Assembly (NCBI GenBank): GCA_050480705.1
Contig: JBJHAX010000009.1
Span: 6,271 to 70,270, forward strand
Direction: 5' to 3'
Length of the DNA: 64,000 nucleotides
Origin: JBJHAX01 sp050480705
GTDB lineage: Bacteria; Actinomycetota; Nitriliruptoria; Nitriliruptorales; Nitriliruptoraceae
The translations under genes were made by a program, and so were the position numbers. Positions 26,515-35,364 of this stretch are shown here, piece by piece; the first letter of the stretch is position 1; every line of letters starts with the position of its first letter. Under the pieces are notes generated by a model. It made no database searches. It had not been told where the DNA came from and saw only the letters and a program-made list of their open reading frames with translations.

Positions 26515-27758
26515 GTCGACTCCCTCGCAGCCCGGCGCCCGCGTGCTGTTCGCGCCCAGAGACCGCCGGACCGCACGGCGCGCCGCACGACGAGTGCGGC
26601 CGCCACGAGGCCGGCGGCCGCCGCGCACGCCGCTGCCATCGCCCACCCGGCGGCGTACGACACACCGTCGGCGAGAAGGCCGAACACGGCCGGGCCGATT
26701 GCCGAGCCGATGAACCACCCGGTCTGAACGAAGCCCGTCGCGGTCGCCGGGCTCGCCCGGTGTTCACGCACCACCAGGTGCACCATCAGGCCGTTCCATC
26801 CGAGTCCGACGCCGAAGCCGAGCACGGACCCTGCGATGACCGCCGCCGGCGACGTCGCTGACGCGAGCACCGCGTACCCGACGCCTGCGATGAGCATGAG
26901 CGCCACGATCGTGCCGATCGGGTTGCGATCCGGCCGACGGTCCGTGCGCCATCCGAGAAGGATGCGGACCCCGACCGAAACCGCGCTGCACAGCGCGAGC
27001 ACGAGCCCGGCCGGCCCCGGCTCGAGAAGCCCCCCGGTCACGCTCGCCTCGACGAGGAAGCCGGTCAGCGAGCTTGCTGCGACGGCGGACAGCGCAGTCG
27101 CGATGGTGAGTGCCAGCAGCGCGGCGCGCCCTTGGGTGACCCCTGGTGCCGCCCACGGGGGCGCTGCGGCTGGAGATGCGGGCAACGTCGATGCACGCGC
27201 CCGCGTCGACGAGGGACGCACGAAGACGACCAGGACACAGGCGAGCACGAACGCCCACCGCCAGCCGATCGTGAGGGCGACGACCGGCACCGCGAGCCCC
27301 GCGACAAGACTCGAGGCGGGCAGCGCCGCCTGCTTGATGCCGAACGACAGCCCCTGCCGCTCTTCTGCGATAGCGCGGGACAGCGACCGGTTCGCACTCA
27401 ACTGGCAGATGGCGTTGGCGGCGCCGCCGATCACGAGCAAGACAGCGAGCACGGCGTAGGTCGAGGCGACCGTGGCGATGAGCAGCAGCGTCGCGACGCT
27501 GACAACGACCCCCAGCAACGACGATCGACGCGTGCCCATGCGGTCGACGGTGTAGCCGGCCGGGATCGAGCCGACCCCGGAGACAGCGAAGAAGATCAGG
27601 AACAGCCAGCCGAGCGCCGCACGGTCGAACCCCAGATCCTCGCGAATCTGGACGGCGAGTGCGCCGACGAGGAAGACCGGCAGTCCCCCGAGGACCGTGA
27701 GTGCGAACGCGGAGGAAACGACACGCGCCGCACCTGTCCGCTGGTCGCTGTCCTCCAC
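26511..27758 (-). CDS. Major facilitator superfamily transporter
   Basis: About 415 residues with roughly twelve hydrophobic helices. The cytoplasmic loop 2-3 signature is visible as PAGYTVDRMGTRRSSLLG, and the second half repeats it weakly around LLGWRTDRRPDRN. Start at GTG 27758; the ribosome site is weak, so a later start is possible. It lies eight bases after the iron-sulfur subunit gene and overlaps the dienoyl-reductase gene, so it is within the catabolic operon and may move the growth substrate or a product. Direction of transport is not readable. Confidence 0.88.
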   Translation of the reverse strand: MEDSDQRTGAARVVSSAFALTVLGGLPVFLVGALAVQIREDLGFDRAALGWLFLIFFAVSGVGSIPAGYTVDRMGTRRSSLLGVVVSVATLLLIATVASTYAVLAVLLVIGGAANAICQLSANRSLSRAIAEERQGLSFGIKQAALPASSLVAGLAVPVVALTIGWRWAFVLACVLVVFVRPSSTRARASTLPASPAAAPPWAAPGVTQGRAALLALTIATALSAVAASSLTGFLVEASVTGGLLEPGPAGLVLALCSAVSVGVRILLGWRTDRRPDRNPIGTIVALMLIAGVGYAVLASATSPAAVIAGSVLGFGVGLGWNGLMVHLVVREHRASPATATGFVQTGWFIGSAIGPAVFGLLADGVSYAAGWAMAAACAAAAGLVAAALVVRRAVRSGGLWARTARGRRAAREST

Positions 27759-27766
27759 GGGACGGC

Positions 27767-28234
27767 TCAGTTCTCGTCGCCGCGGACGACGGACCGGACC
27801 GCCTCCACGATCTGGACGTAGCTGCCGCAGCGGCACAGGTTGCCGGCCAAGAACTCGTTGATCTCATGGTCGCTCGGGTCGGGGTGCTCCTCCAGCAGCT
27901 TCGTGCAGGTCATCACGAAGCCGGGTGTACAGAACCCGCACTGGATCCCCCCGCACGCCGCGAACGCACGCTGGATCGGGTGAGGCTGATCACCGTCAGC
28001 GAGTCCCTCGACCGTCTCGACGTTGGTTCCCTCGGCACGCAGCCCCAGGAACAGGCACGAGCGCACGAGACGGCCGTCGACGAGCACGGTGCACGACCCG
28101 CACGAACCCTCACCGCACCCTTCCTCGGTGCCGAGCAGACCGAGCCCGTCCCGCAACACGCGCAACAGCGTCCAGTTGGGCCGTACGTCGACGCACTCGT
28201 CGACACCGTTGACTTGCAACTGGAGCTGCTTCAT
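27767..28234 (-). CDS. Molybdenum hydroxylase small subunit, two 2Fe-2S clusters (CoxS/xanthine-dehydrogenase type)
   Basis: About 155 residues. The plant-type ferredoxin cluster is given by CGEGSCGSCTVLVDG and a later Cys in VRSCLFLG. The second cluster is given by CGFCTPGFVM and NLCRCGSY. This is the electron-transfer subunit of a three-part molybdopterin hydroxylase. ATG 28234 overlaps the stop of the FAD subunit gene (ATGA). The order on the transcript is large, FAD, small subunit. Confidence 0.95.
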   Translation of the reverse strand: MKQLQLQVNGVDECVDVRPNWTLLRVLRDGLGLLGTEEGCGEGSCGSCTVLVDGRLVRSCLFLGLRAEGTNVETVEGLADGDQPHPIQRAFAACGGIQCGFCTPGFVMTCTKLLEEHPDPSDHEINEFLAGNLCRCGSYVQIVEAVRSVVRGDEN

Positions 28235-29088
28235 CGCGTCCTCACCATCTCGAGCAGGACACGGCGCACCCACACGCGCACCATGTCGCGGCGGTAGTCC
28301 GACGTTCCCTGCAGGTCGTCGATCGGGTCGACTTCGGTGGCGGCAACCTCCGCGGCGGCGGTGATCCTCGCCTCGTCGAGCGACTCGCCGGTCAGGTGGT
28401 CGCCGGTCGCCGCCAGCAGCCTCGGCGTTTCGTCGATGCCGCTGATCGCCAGGCGGGCCTCGTGGCAGTCGTTGCCGTCACGGCGTATGAGCACGGCGAG
28501 CCCGAGCAGCGGTTTGTCCTCCTGGGCCCGCGGCGTCCACTTGAAGTAGGTCCAGTCCGCGTCCTGGGGCTGCACCGGCACGTGGATCTTCGTCAGCAGT
28601 TCATCGGGCTCACGGTCGGTCTCGTAGAAGCCGTGGTAGAAATCACGCAGTTCGACGGTTCGGCTCCCTTCAGGACCACGCAGCTCGACTCTTGCTCCGA
28701 GTGCGAGCAGGGCCGGTGGCGGGTCGGATGCCGACTCGCCGTAGCAGACGTTGCCGCCGATGGTGCCCATGGATCGAATCGTCGGACTCGCCACGCGGCC
28801 GCACGCGGTCGCGAGCAGCGGGGCATGCCGGGCGAGCGTCGTGTCGCGGCTGAGTTCGGCGTGGGTGGCGAGCGGGCCGAGGCGGACGTCTCCATCGACG
28901 CCGACTCCGGCGAGTTCGTCCACCCTGGTGATGTCGACGAGCGTGGCCGGGCGCAGGAGCTGGTGTTTCATCATCGGCACGAGGACCGTGCCGCCGGCGA
29001 TGATGTGGCCGTCATCGGCGGCTTGCACGGCGGCGATTGCCTCATCGACGGTCGTGACCTGCTCCAGCTCGAAGGGGGGGAGGTTCAT
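28231..29088 (-). CDS. Molybdenum hydroxylase FAD-binding subunit (CoxM type)
   Basis: About 285 residues. The FAD-binding motifs of this family are recognisable: DGHIIAGGTVLVPMMKHQLL near residue 30 (the AGGxxLxPxMK pattern) and RSMGTIGGNVCYGESASD (the TIGGN pattern). The C-terminal CO-dehydrogenase flavoprotein domain follows. It hands electrons from the iron-sulfur subunit to an unknown acceptor. Overlaps both neighbours by four bases, so the three subunits are translated together. Confidence 0.94.
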   Translation of the reverse strand: MNLPPFELEQVTTVDEAIAAVQAADDGHIIAGGTVLVPMMKHQLLRPATLVDITRVDELAGVGVDGDVRLGPLATHAELSRDTTLARHAPLLATACGRVASPTIRSMGTIGGNVCYGESASDPPPALLALGARVELRGPEGSRTVELRDFYHGFYETDREPDELLTKIHVPVQPQDADWTYFKWTPRAQEDKPLLGLAVLIRRDGNDCHEARLAISGIDETPRLLAATGDHLTGESLDEARITAAAEVAATEVDPIDDLQGTSDYRRDMVRVWVRRVLLEMVRTR

Positions 29089-31421
29089 TGCGGCGCCTCC
29101 TGACCATCCGCCATTGCGGCGCGATGCGTATTGATCGCCTCGCGGACCGCGATGGATCGCAGTGGCAGCGCCGTCATCTGCACCCCGGTCGCGGCGAACA
29201 CGCTGTTGCCGATGGCGGCGGGAACCGCAGCGAGCCCGACCTCACCGACGCCCCGCGCACCATGCGGGCCGAGCACGTCGTTGGACTCGACAATGACGGT
29301 TTCGAGCTCGGGCAGGTCGAGCGTGGTCGGGATCTTGTAGTCGAGGAAGGTCGGATTGAGGGTGTGCCCCTCGGAGAAGACGAGCTCTTCGAGCATCGTC
29401 ATGCCGTAGCCCATCACGGCCGATCCGCAGATCTGTTGCTCGCACGCGAGCGGATTGATGGCCTTGCCGGCGTCGACGGCGGTCACGAGCCGGCGGACGG
29501 TGACCTGCCCGGTCTCCTCATCGACGGCGGTCTCGGCCGCCGCGGCGCCATACATCCAGAACGCCGAGGCACGCCGCGACTGGCCGGTGTCGGGATCCAT
29601 CGTGTCGTAGATGCCCGCACTGCTCCATTCGCCGCGCCCGACGATCGATCCGGGACCTCTGAAGTGTGTGCGCAGCACCTTCTGGTAGGGCATTGCGGTC
29701 GCCGGGGCGCCACGCACCTGCACGTGACCGTCGGTGAGTTCGAGATCTTCGGCCCTGGCCTCGAACACCTCACTCGCGATGTCGAGCAGCTGCTGGCGCA
29801 CGTCGCCCGAAGCGACGCGCAGGACGTTGCCGAGGGTGAACGTCGTGCGGCTGGAGGTCGAACCCCGGTCGTAGGGCGCGACGAGCGTGTCGGGCTGCAC
29901 ACAGCGGACACGGTCGACCGGGATCGCCAACTCGTCGGCGACGATCTGAGCGAGGACGGTGTGGGCGCCCTGGCCGTGCTCCACGGCCGCGGAGATCACC
30001 TCGGCGGAGCCGTCCGGATTGAGCTTGACCGCACCGAAGCTCGCGGTCGGCGTCAAGGTGGACTTCATGACGACCGACACGCCACGCCCCACTGTCTCGT
30101 GGGGCCCCGCCGGCTGCGCTTGCCGTGCTTCGAGTGCCTGTGCCGCGCGGATCAGGCATTCCTTGGCCCCGGGCCGCTCGACGCGCTCCCCGGTGACCGT
30201 CTCATCACCCTCCTCGAGGATGTTGTGCAGACGCAGGTCGAGGGGGTCCATGCCGAGTTCGTCGGCGAGCCGGTCCATCTGCTGCTCGCCAGCCCAGGCC
30301 ATCTGGGGCACGCCGAGACCGCGGAACGGTCCTCCGGGTTGCCGGTTGGTGTAGACGAGCGACGCGTGGATCCTGGCGTTGGGAATCCTGTAGGGGCCGA
30401 GCGAGACGTAGCCTGAGTTGCGGCACACCACGGGCCCGAGGTCGGTGTAGGCCCCCTGGTTCCAGCGAATTCTCGAGTCACGCGCGAGCAGTGTCCCGTC
30501 GGAGCGTGCAGCGGTCCTGAGCGTGATCTCAGCCGGTATGCGCCCCGGACACGACAGGAACTCGTCTTCGCGGTCGAAAACGACCCGCACCGCACGGTTC
30601 GGCAGGTGTCGCGCGAGCAGCGCCGCGACAGGGTTGATCGCACGCAGGTACATCTTGCTGCCGTAGGCGCCACCGACCATCTGGGTCACGACACGCACGT
30701 TCGATTCGGGCAGTCCCATCAGGTCCGCGAGCATCCCTCGCAGCGTGTGTGGGCCCATCGTGCTCGTCCAGAACGTGAGGTTGGTGCCGTCGAACTGGGC
30801 GACCGTGACGTGCGGTTCGAGATGTGCGTACTGGACGAACTGTGTGCGGAAGGTCTCCTCGACGGTCACGTCGGCCGCGGCGAACGCTTCGTCGACATCG
30901 CCGCGCAGCAGGTTGAAGACGTAGCCGACGTTGGGCTCGTGCTCGCCGGTGAGCCTGATCCCGGGGAAGTCCCCACGCCGGTAGACACTGCGGTCCTCGT
31001 GAAGGACGGGGGCGCCATCGCTCAGCGCGGCGTCGACGTCTGCGACGACCGGCAACGGCTCGTATTCGACGCGGATCGCGTCGAGCGCCTCCTGCGCGAC
31101 ATCGTCGTCGACGGCGGCGACCGCCGCGACGGCCTCTCCTTCCCAGCGCACCCGGTCGATGGCGAGCGCAGGCTGATCGGCGACGAGCGGACCATGCAAC
31201 CGGTCGTGGTCACGGCCCGTGAGCACTGCACGCACGCCCGGGATCCGCTCAGCCGCGCTGGTGTCGATGTCGACGATGCGCGCATGCGGGATTCCCGCAC
31301 GGAGCATCCGGCCGACGAGCATGCCGGGGACACGAACGTCCACACCGTACGTCGCACTTCCCATCGCTTTGGCGACGGCGTCCTTGCGCAGCAGCGATGT
31401 GCCCACGCTGTTCGTCGTCAC
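29085..31421 (-). CDS. Molybdenum hydroxylase large subunit (xanthine-dehydrogenase family, molybdopterin-binding)
   Basis: About 778 residues, full length. The N-terminal part (RKDAVAKAMGSATYGVDVRVPGMLVG) and the loop GGPFRGLGVPQMAWAGEQ over the molybdenum are of the xanthine/nicotinate/4-hydroxybenzoyl-CoA reductase kind. The AYRCSFR active-site loop of true CO dehydrogenases is absent. The catalytic glutamate is seen in GARGVGEVGLAAVPAAIGN. Such enzymes hydroxylate aromatic or N-heterocyclic carbons with water, or reductively remove a phenolic OH from an aroyl-CoA. GTG 31421 is seven bases after AGGAGG. Substrate undetermined. Confidence 0.94.
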   Translation of the reverse strand: MTTNSVGTSLLRKDAVAKAMGSATYGVDVRVPGMLVGRMLRAGIPHARIVDIDTSAAERIPGVRAVLTGRDHDRLHGPLVADQPALAIDRVRWEGEAVAAVAAVDDDVAQEALDAIRVEYEPLPVVADVDAALSDGAPVLHEDRSVYRRGDFPGIRLTGEHEPNVGYVFNLLRGDVDEAFAAADVTVEETFRTQFVQYAHLEPHVTVAQFDGTNLTFWTSTMGPHTLRGMLADLMGLPESNVRVVTQMVGGAYGSKMYLRAINPVAALLARHLPNRAVRVVFDREDEFLSCPGRIPAEITLRTAARSDGTLLARDSRIRWNQGAYTDLGPVVCRNSGYVSLGPYRIPNARIHASLVYTNRQPGGPFRGLGVPQMAWAGEQQMDRLADELGMDPLDLRLHNILEEGDETVTGERVERPGAKECLIRAAQALEARQAQPAGPHETVGRGVSVVMKSTLTPTASFGAVKLNPDGSAEVISAAVEHGQGAHTVLAQIVADELAIPVDRVRCVQPDTLVAPYDRGSTSSRTTFTLGNVLRVASGDVRQQLLDIASEVFEARAEDLELTDGHVQVRGAPATAMPYQKVLRTHFRGPGSIVGRGEWSSAGIYDTMDPDTGQSRRASAFWMYGAAAAETAVDEETGQVTVRRLVTAVDAGKAINPLACEQQICGSAVMGYGMTMLEELVFSEGHTLNPTFLDYKIPTTLDLPELETVIVESNDVLGPHGARGVGEVGLAAVPAAIGNSVFAATGVQMTALPLRSIAVREAINTHRAAMADGQEAPQ

Positions 31422-31502
31422 TTCGTTACCTCCTCGCCTCGACTCCGGCGCGGCTGTGACCGCGTGCCAGCCGGGCATCGCAGAAAGGCCCGGCGAGCCC
31501 GG

Positions 31503-31958
31503 TCACCGCTGAGCCATCGCCTCGGTCACGTTGACGGCGAACTCCTCGGTCACCTTCTTCGCTTTCGACGCGATGACGCGGTGACCCATCGATCCGAGGA
31601 TCCCGCCAATGGTCACATCGGCAACGACGTGCAGGCGGGTGCCTCCGGCATCCACCTCGTCGAACGTGACGAGGTTGCGCGACTGGAACGTGGCAGGCGC
31701 GCCTTTGACGGTCCGACCGTTCGCCGAGAACTCCACGGATCGCAACTGCTCCTCCTGCTCGAGCTTGGCGCGAAGTTCGAACGTCGCCGAAATGTGCCCC
31801 ACCTTCTGGGTCATCACCACGTCGTACTCATCCTGGCCAACCGTGCGGAAGTCCTCGACGCCGGGGATCGAGCGAACGACCACCTCAACGTCGTCATGAA
31901 AGAACTCCCAGACGTCCTCGGGTGGCGCGTCGACATCGAATGTCTGCTCGATCTTCAT
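31503..31958 (-). CDS. CoxG-like SRPBCC-fold protein
   Basis: About 151 residues of START/Bet v1 fold: MKIEQTFDVDAPPEDVWEFF at the N-terminus, RSIPGVEDFRTVG, and the C-terminal helix GGILGSMGHRVIASKAKKVTEEF. Carbon-monoxide-dehydrogenase subunit G proteins look like this and help maturation or membrane attachment of molybdenum hydroxylases. It precedes the large subunit gene by 81 bases on the same strand. ATG 31958 follows GAGGAGG. Role as an assembly or anchoring factor is inferred from context. Confidence 0.85.
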   Translation of the reverse strand: MKIEQTFDVDAPPEDVWEFFHDDVEVVVRSIPGVEDFRTVGQDEYDVVMTQKVGHISATFELRAKLEQEEQLRSVEFSANGRTVKGAPATFQSRNLVTFDEVDAGGTRLHVVADVTIGGILGSMGHRVIASKAKKVTEEFAVNVTEAMAQR

Positions 31959-32055
31959 GCGAGCCTCCTCTGACGCTGCACGCGATCTGCGGCAGATCGC
32001 GTGACGCTGGGGCACGACGAGGTCACGGGCACCTCGCGAGGGCAACGATGCCATG

Positions 32056-33219
32056 TCATGCGCCCGCTCCCGAATCCGGAGCTGGCGGCCGCTGGCTGAA
32101 ACGACGCCCGAACACCGCGCCGGCGATGTGGTTGCGCAGCATCTCGACGGACCCGCCCGCGATCATCCAGCCGCGGATCCGCCGCACGTAGTACTCCATC
32201 GGGTACTCGACGGAGTAGCCCGAGGCACCCATGACCTGCAGAGCCTGGTTCGCAACCTCGAACGCCGCCTCGTTCGCGAAGCACTTCGCGATCGACGCCT
32301 CCGCGGGATCGGGCGCACCTGCGTCCGCGTTGACCACCGCCCGGTAGATGAGCAGCCGGGCGGCGTCGAGCTTCATGCGCATGTCCGCGAACTTCCACTG
32401 CAGGCCCTGGAACTCCGCAAGCGGCCGTCCGAATTGCACGCGTTCGTTGGCGTGCTGGACCGCACGGTCGAACGCCGCCTGTGCCAGCGACAGCGCTCTT
32501 GCTGCGTTGCCGATGCGTTCCACACCGAAGATCGTCAACATCTTCGCCAGCGCCTCGGATTCGGCGAGCACGAAGTCGCGCGGGACCCTGCAGTCGTCGA
32601 AGTACAGGGCGGCGTGCTGCTCACCGGACATGTAGCGCTCAGCGGGGCCCTTCGAGAATCCCGGAGCGTCCGCGGGCACGAGCACACAGCCGATGTCGCG
32701 TGCGCGAGGGCCGAACCGGCACCACACGACAGTGTGCGTGATTTCGGGCCCGTGCGAGTTCCACACCTTCTGGCCGTTGATGACGACCTCATCGCCGTCG
32801 ACGCGAGCCGAGGTCGTGAGGTCGGTGAGCGCCGAGCCCGCTTCGGGCTCGCTCATACCGGCGCTCACCAGTGCCTCTCCTGACAGCAGACGTGGCAGGA
32901 CCTCGCGCTTGACCCGCTCGCTTCCGAGCGCGGCCACCTGGCGAATCGCGCCGAAGTTGGTGGCCTGCACCGCATCCCCCGAATGAGGGCACACCTCGCT
33001 GACGGCCTCCATCACGAGGACGGCGTCCATGAGGGTGCCGCCCTGACCTCCGTCCTCTTCGGCGATCGTGATACCGGTGAAGCCGGCGCGCGCGAGTTCC
33101 TTCGCATTCTCCCAGGCGTAGCCGTCCCAGGTGAACGCCTTGGGGGCGAACACGTCTTCGGCAAGCCGACGCGCGCTCTCCTTGAGCGCCTGCTGTTCTG
33201 GCGAGAGCTGAAAGTCCAC
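32056..33219 (-). CDS. Acyl-CoA dehydrogenase family protein
   Basis: About 387 residues. N-terminal DFQLSPEQQALKESARRLAEDVF, then the FAD loop GMSEPEAGSALTDLTTSA and VINGQKVWNSHG, ERVQFGRPLAEFQGLQWKFADM, and the end region ALQVMGASGYSVEYPMEYYV followed by RGWMIAGGSVEMLRNHI. The catalytic-Glu position of classical short/medium-chain enzymes reads as Ala-Gly here, as in many actinobacterial FadE-like proteins, so the base may come from another helix. GTG start 33219 after GAGGA. Second dehydrogenase of the same operon, only moderately similar to the one at 23346-24518, so the two probably act on different intermediates. Confidence 0.92.
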   Translation of the reverse strand: MDFQLSPEQQALKESARRLAEDVFAPKAFTWDGYAWENAKELARAGFTGITIAEEDGGQGGTLMDAVLVMEAVSEVCPHSGDAVQATNFGAIRQVAALGSERVKREVLPRLLSGEALVSAGMSEPEAGSALTDLTTSARVDGDEVVINGQKVWNSHGPEITHTVVWCRFGPRARDIGCVLVPADAPGFSKGPAERYMSGEQHAALYFDDCRVPRDFVLAESEALAKMLTIFGVERIGNAARALSLAQAAFDRAVQHANERVQFGRPLAEFQGLQWKFADMRMKLDAARLLIYRAVVNADAGAPDPAEASIAKCFANEAAFEVANQALQVMGASGYSVEYPMEYYVRRIRGWMIAGGSVEMLRNHIAGAVFGRRFSQRPPAPDSGAGA

Positions 33220-33270
33220 GGGTGTCCTCGTCGATGTGCTGATCAGGTTGTCGTGGTCAGGTCGGTCGTC

Positions 33271-35364
33271 TCATCCGATCGCTGCCCTGGCATGCACGAG
33301 CGCAGCCACGGCACGGGCCGAGCGATCCGGTGCGTCGAGCAGCGGCACGCCCGCATCGCGGTACACCTGCATCGCGCGCGGCGCGATCTGGTTCCCGCCG
33401 AACCGCGACACGTAGACCGGGACACCGGCCGACGCGCGCACCTCGACCACCGAATTCGCAAGGTGCTCCGCCTGCGGATCTGCATTGGTCGTGAACTGGA
33501 TCAGCAGCGCATCGAACGCGTCTTCGGTGAGGACACGCAGGATCCTGCCGAACTCCTCGGCGTTGCCGACCATCTCGAAACTGAGATCCATGGGGTTGCG
33601 GACCGCCGCCATCGCTGGCGCCAGCCGCTCGATCTCCGCACGCACGCTGTCGGGAAGTGCCGGAAGCTCGAACCCTTCGTCGGCGAGTTCGTCGGCGATG
33701 ATCGTGCACGCTCCACCCGAGAAGGCGACGACAGCGAGCCGATCCCCGCGAGGAAGCCCTTCGTTGGCGGCCAACTGCATCGCGTCCTCGAACACGCGCA
33801 GCGTGGGGACACTGACGATTCGTGCCGCGCGGAGCACCTCTTCACGAACTGCGAACGGTCCGACCATCGACCCGGTATGGCTCAGCGCCGCGTGCTGCCC
33901 CTGCGTGGAACGCGCGAGGCCGTATGCGAACACTGGCTTGCCTGCCGCCGCCATCGCACGGCCGGCTTCCACCAGTCCGGGACCATCCTTGACGTCTTCG
34001 AGCAGCAGTCCGGCGGTCCGTACCGCCGGGTCGTGGCTCAGCTCCAGGAGGTAGTCGGCGACGGTGAGGTCTGCTTCGTTCCCGACGTCGATCCAATGGG
34101 CGAAGCCGGTCCCCTCCTCCATGAGCCGCGTCGCAACACAACTGCCGAGCGCACCAGAACTGGCCAGCAGCGCGATACCACCGGCACCCAGTTCGGGGAT
34201 GCCAAGTCCGTGCGAGATGGAGGCAACCAGACGCTGGCCGGGAACGACGATGCCCATCGAGTTCGGACCGATGAGTGGTACATCAGCGTCACGGACGATG
34301 TCGCGCAGCTCCGCTTGCAGTTTGGCGCCGTCCGCACCGGATTCTGCGAAGTCGGCGCTGTGAACGATGACGCCACCAACGCCCATGGCGACGGCCTCGC
34401 GAACCACCTCGACCGCGACACGAGCAGGCACCGCCACACTGACGAGGTCAGGCGCCGGCTCGATCTCCGCCAAGCTGGTGGCACGCGGCACCCCACCGAT
34501 CGTTCCACCAGACGGATGGACCGGATCGATCCGCCCTTCGAACCCGTGATCGACGAGGTAACGGAAGATGCGCGCCCCAGGCTTCGACTCGTCGTCGGAC
34601 ACGCCGACGACCGCCACGTGTTTCGGCGACAGCGCACGGGTCAGATCGCGTACGCGGCCGATGGGCCGTACGTCCTCGTCGATGCCGTCGGCGACGATCA
34701 CGCGCGCATCGACGACGACTGCTCCTGACCCCACGGAACCGACCATCACGGGGTTCAGATCGAGTTCGAGGATGGTCTCGGTGTCGGTTCGCGCAGCGAG
34801 ATGTGAGATCCGTGCGACGATCTCCGCGAGTGCCGCAACGTCGCGCGGTTCGCTGCGACGGAACCCTTCGAGCAACCGAGACACACGCAGTTCACGAATC
34901 ATCGCGAGCGCTTCGTCACCGGTGACCGGGGCCAGACGACGCGCGGTGTCGGCGCGGATCTCGGTGGCGACACCGCCCTCGCCGACGAGCACGACCGTGC
35001 CGATGCCGGGATAGGTCCGAAGACCCACCAGCGCCTCGAAGCCGTCGGTCTGACGTTGGAGCATGAATGGATGACCATCCACACCGATCTCGTCGTCGAG
35101 GTGTCGTGCCGCCGCGACCACGTCCGCGAGCGTCGCCAGGCCGGTCACGACTCCGCCCCGGTCGGTCTTGTGCAGCAGCCCCGCGCACTTGAGGACGACG
35201 CGGTCGGCGGCGAGCTGCGCGTACGCCTCGGCGATCCCGTCGACGTCATCGGCGTACGTCGACGGAGCGACCTCGAGTCCGAGGCTGCTGAGCATGCGGT
35301 CGACCGAAGCCGGCGAGAGTTGTCGCCCACGAAGCGCGACCTGATCGTCGTTCGCGACGTCCAC
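33271..35364 (-). CDS. Fused ADP-forming acyl-CoA synthetase with ATP-grasp domain first
   Basis: About 697 residues. Residues 1-225 are an ATP-grasp domain (VVLKCAGLLHKTDRGGVVTG, TVVLVGEGGVATEI, LELDLNPVMV). Then comes a CoA-binding Rossmann domain (SPKHVAVVGVSDDESKPGARIF) and two succinyl-CoA-ligase-like domains (LIGPNSMGIVVPG, IALLASSGALG), with the phosphohistidine site ALSHTGSMVG near residue 545. Enzymes of this type turn an acyl-CoA plus ADP and phosphate into acid plus ATP, or the reverse. The ATP-grasp part usually comes last; here it is first. GTG 35364 is six bases after GGAGG. First gene of the acyl-CoA block. Confidence 0.9.
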   Translation of the reverse strand: MDVANDDQVALRGRQLSPASVDRMLSSLGLEVAPSTYADDVDGIAEAYAQLAADRVVLKCAGLLHKTDRGGVVTGLATLADVVAAARHLDDEIGVDGHPFMLQRQTDGFEALVGLRTYPGIGTVVLVGEGGVATEIRADTARRLAPVTGDEALAMIRELRVSRLLEGFRRSEPRDVAALAEIVARISHLAARTDTETILELDLNPVMVGSVGSGAVVVDARVIVADGIDEDVRPIGRVRDLTRALSPKHVAVVGVSDDESKPGARIFRYLVDHGFEGRIDPVHPSGGTIGGVPRATSLAEIEPAPDLVSVAVPARVAVEVVREAVAMGVGGVIVHSADFAESGADGAKLQAELRDIVRDADVPLIGPNSMGIVVPGQRLVASISHGLGIPELGAGGIALLASSGALGSCVATRLMEEGTGFAHWIDVGNEADLTVADYLLELSHDPAVRTAGLLLEDVKDGPGLVEAGRAMAAAGKPVFAYGLARSTQGQHAALSHTGSMVGPFAVREEVLRAARIVSVPTLRVFEDAMQLAANEGLPRGDRLAVVAFSGGACTIIADELADEGFELPALPDSVRAEIERLAPAMAAVRNPMDLSFEMVGNAEEFGRILRVLTEDAFDALLIQFTTNADPQAEHLANSVVEVRASAGVPVYVSRFGGNQIAPRAMQVYRDAGVPLLDAPDRSARAVAALVHARAAIG

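Noticed and set aside
29085..31421. Reading the Mo hydroxylase as an aerobic carbon monoxide dehydrogenase
   Set aside because: The large subunit lacks the AYRCSFR loop and has GGPFRGLGVPQ, and the neighbours are acyl-CoA enzymes.
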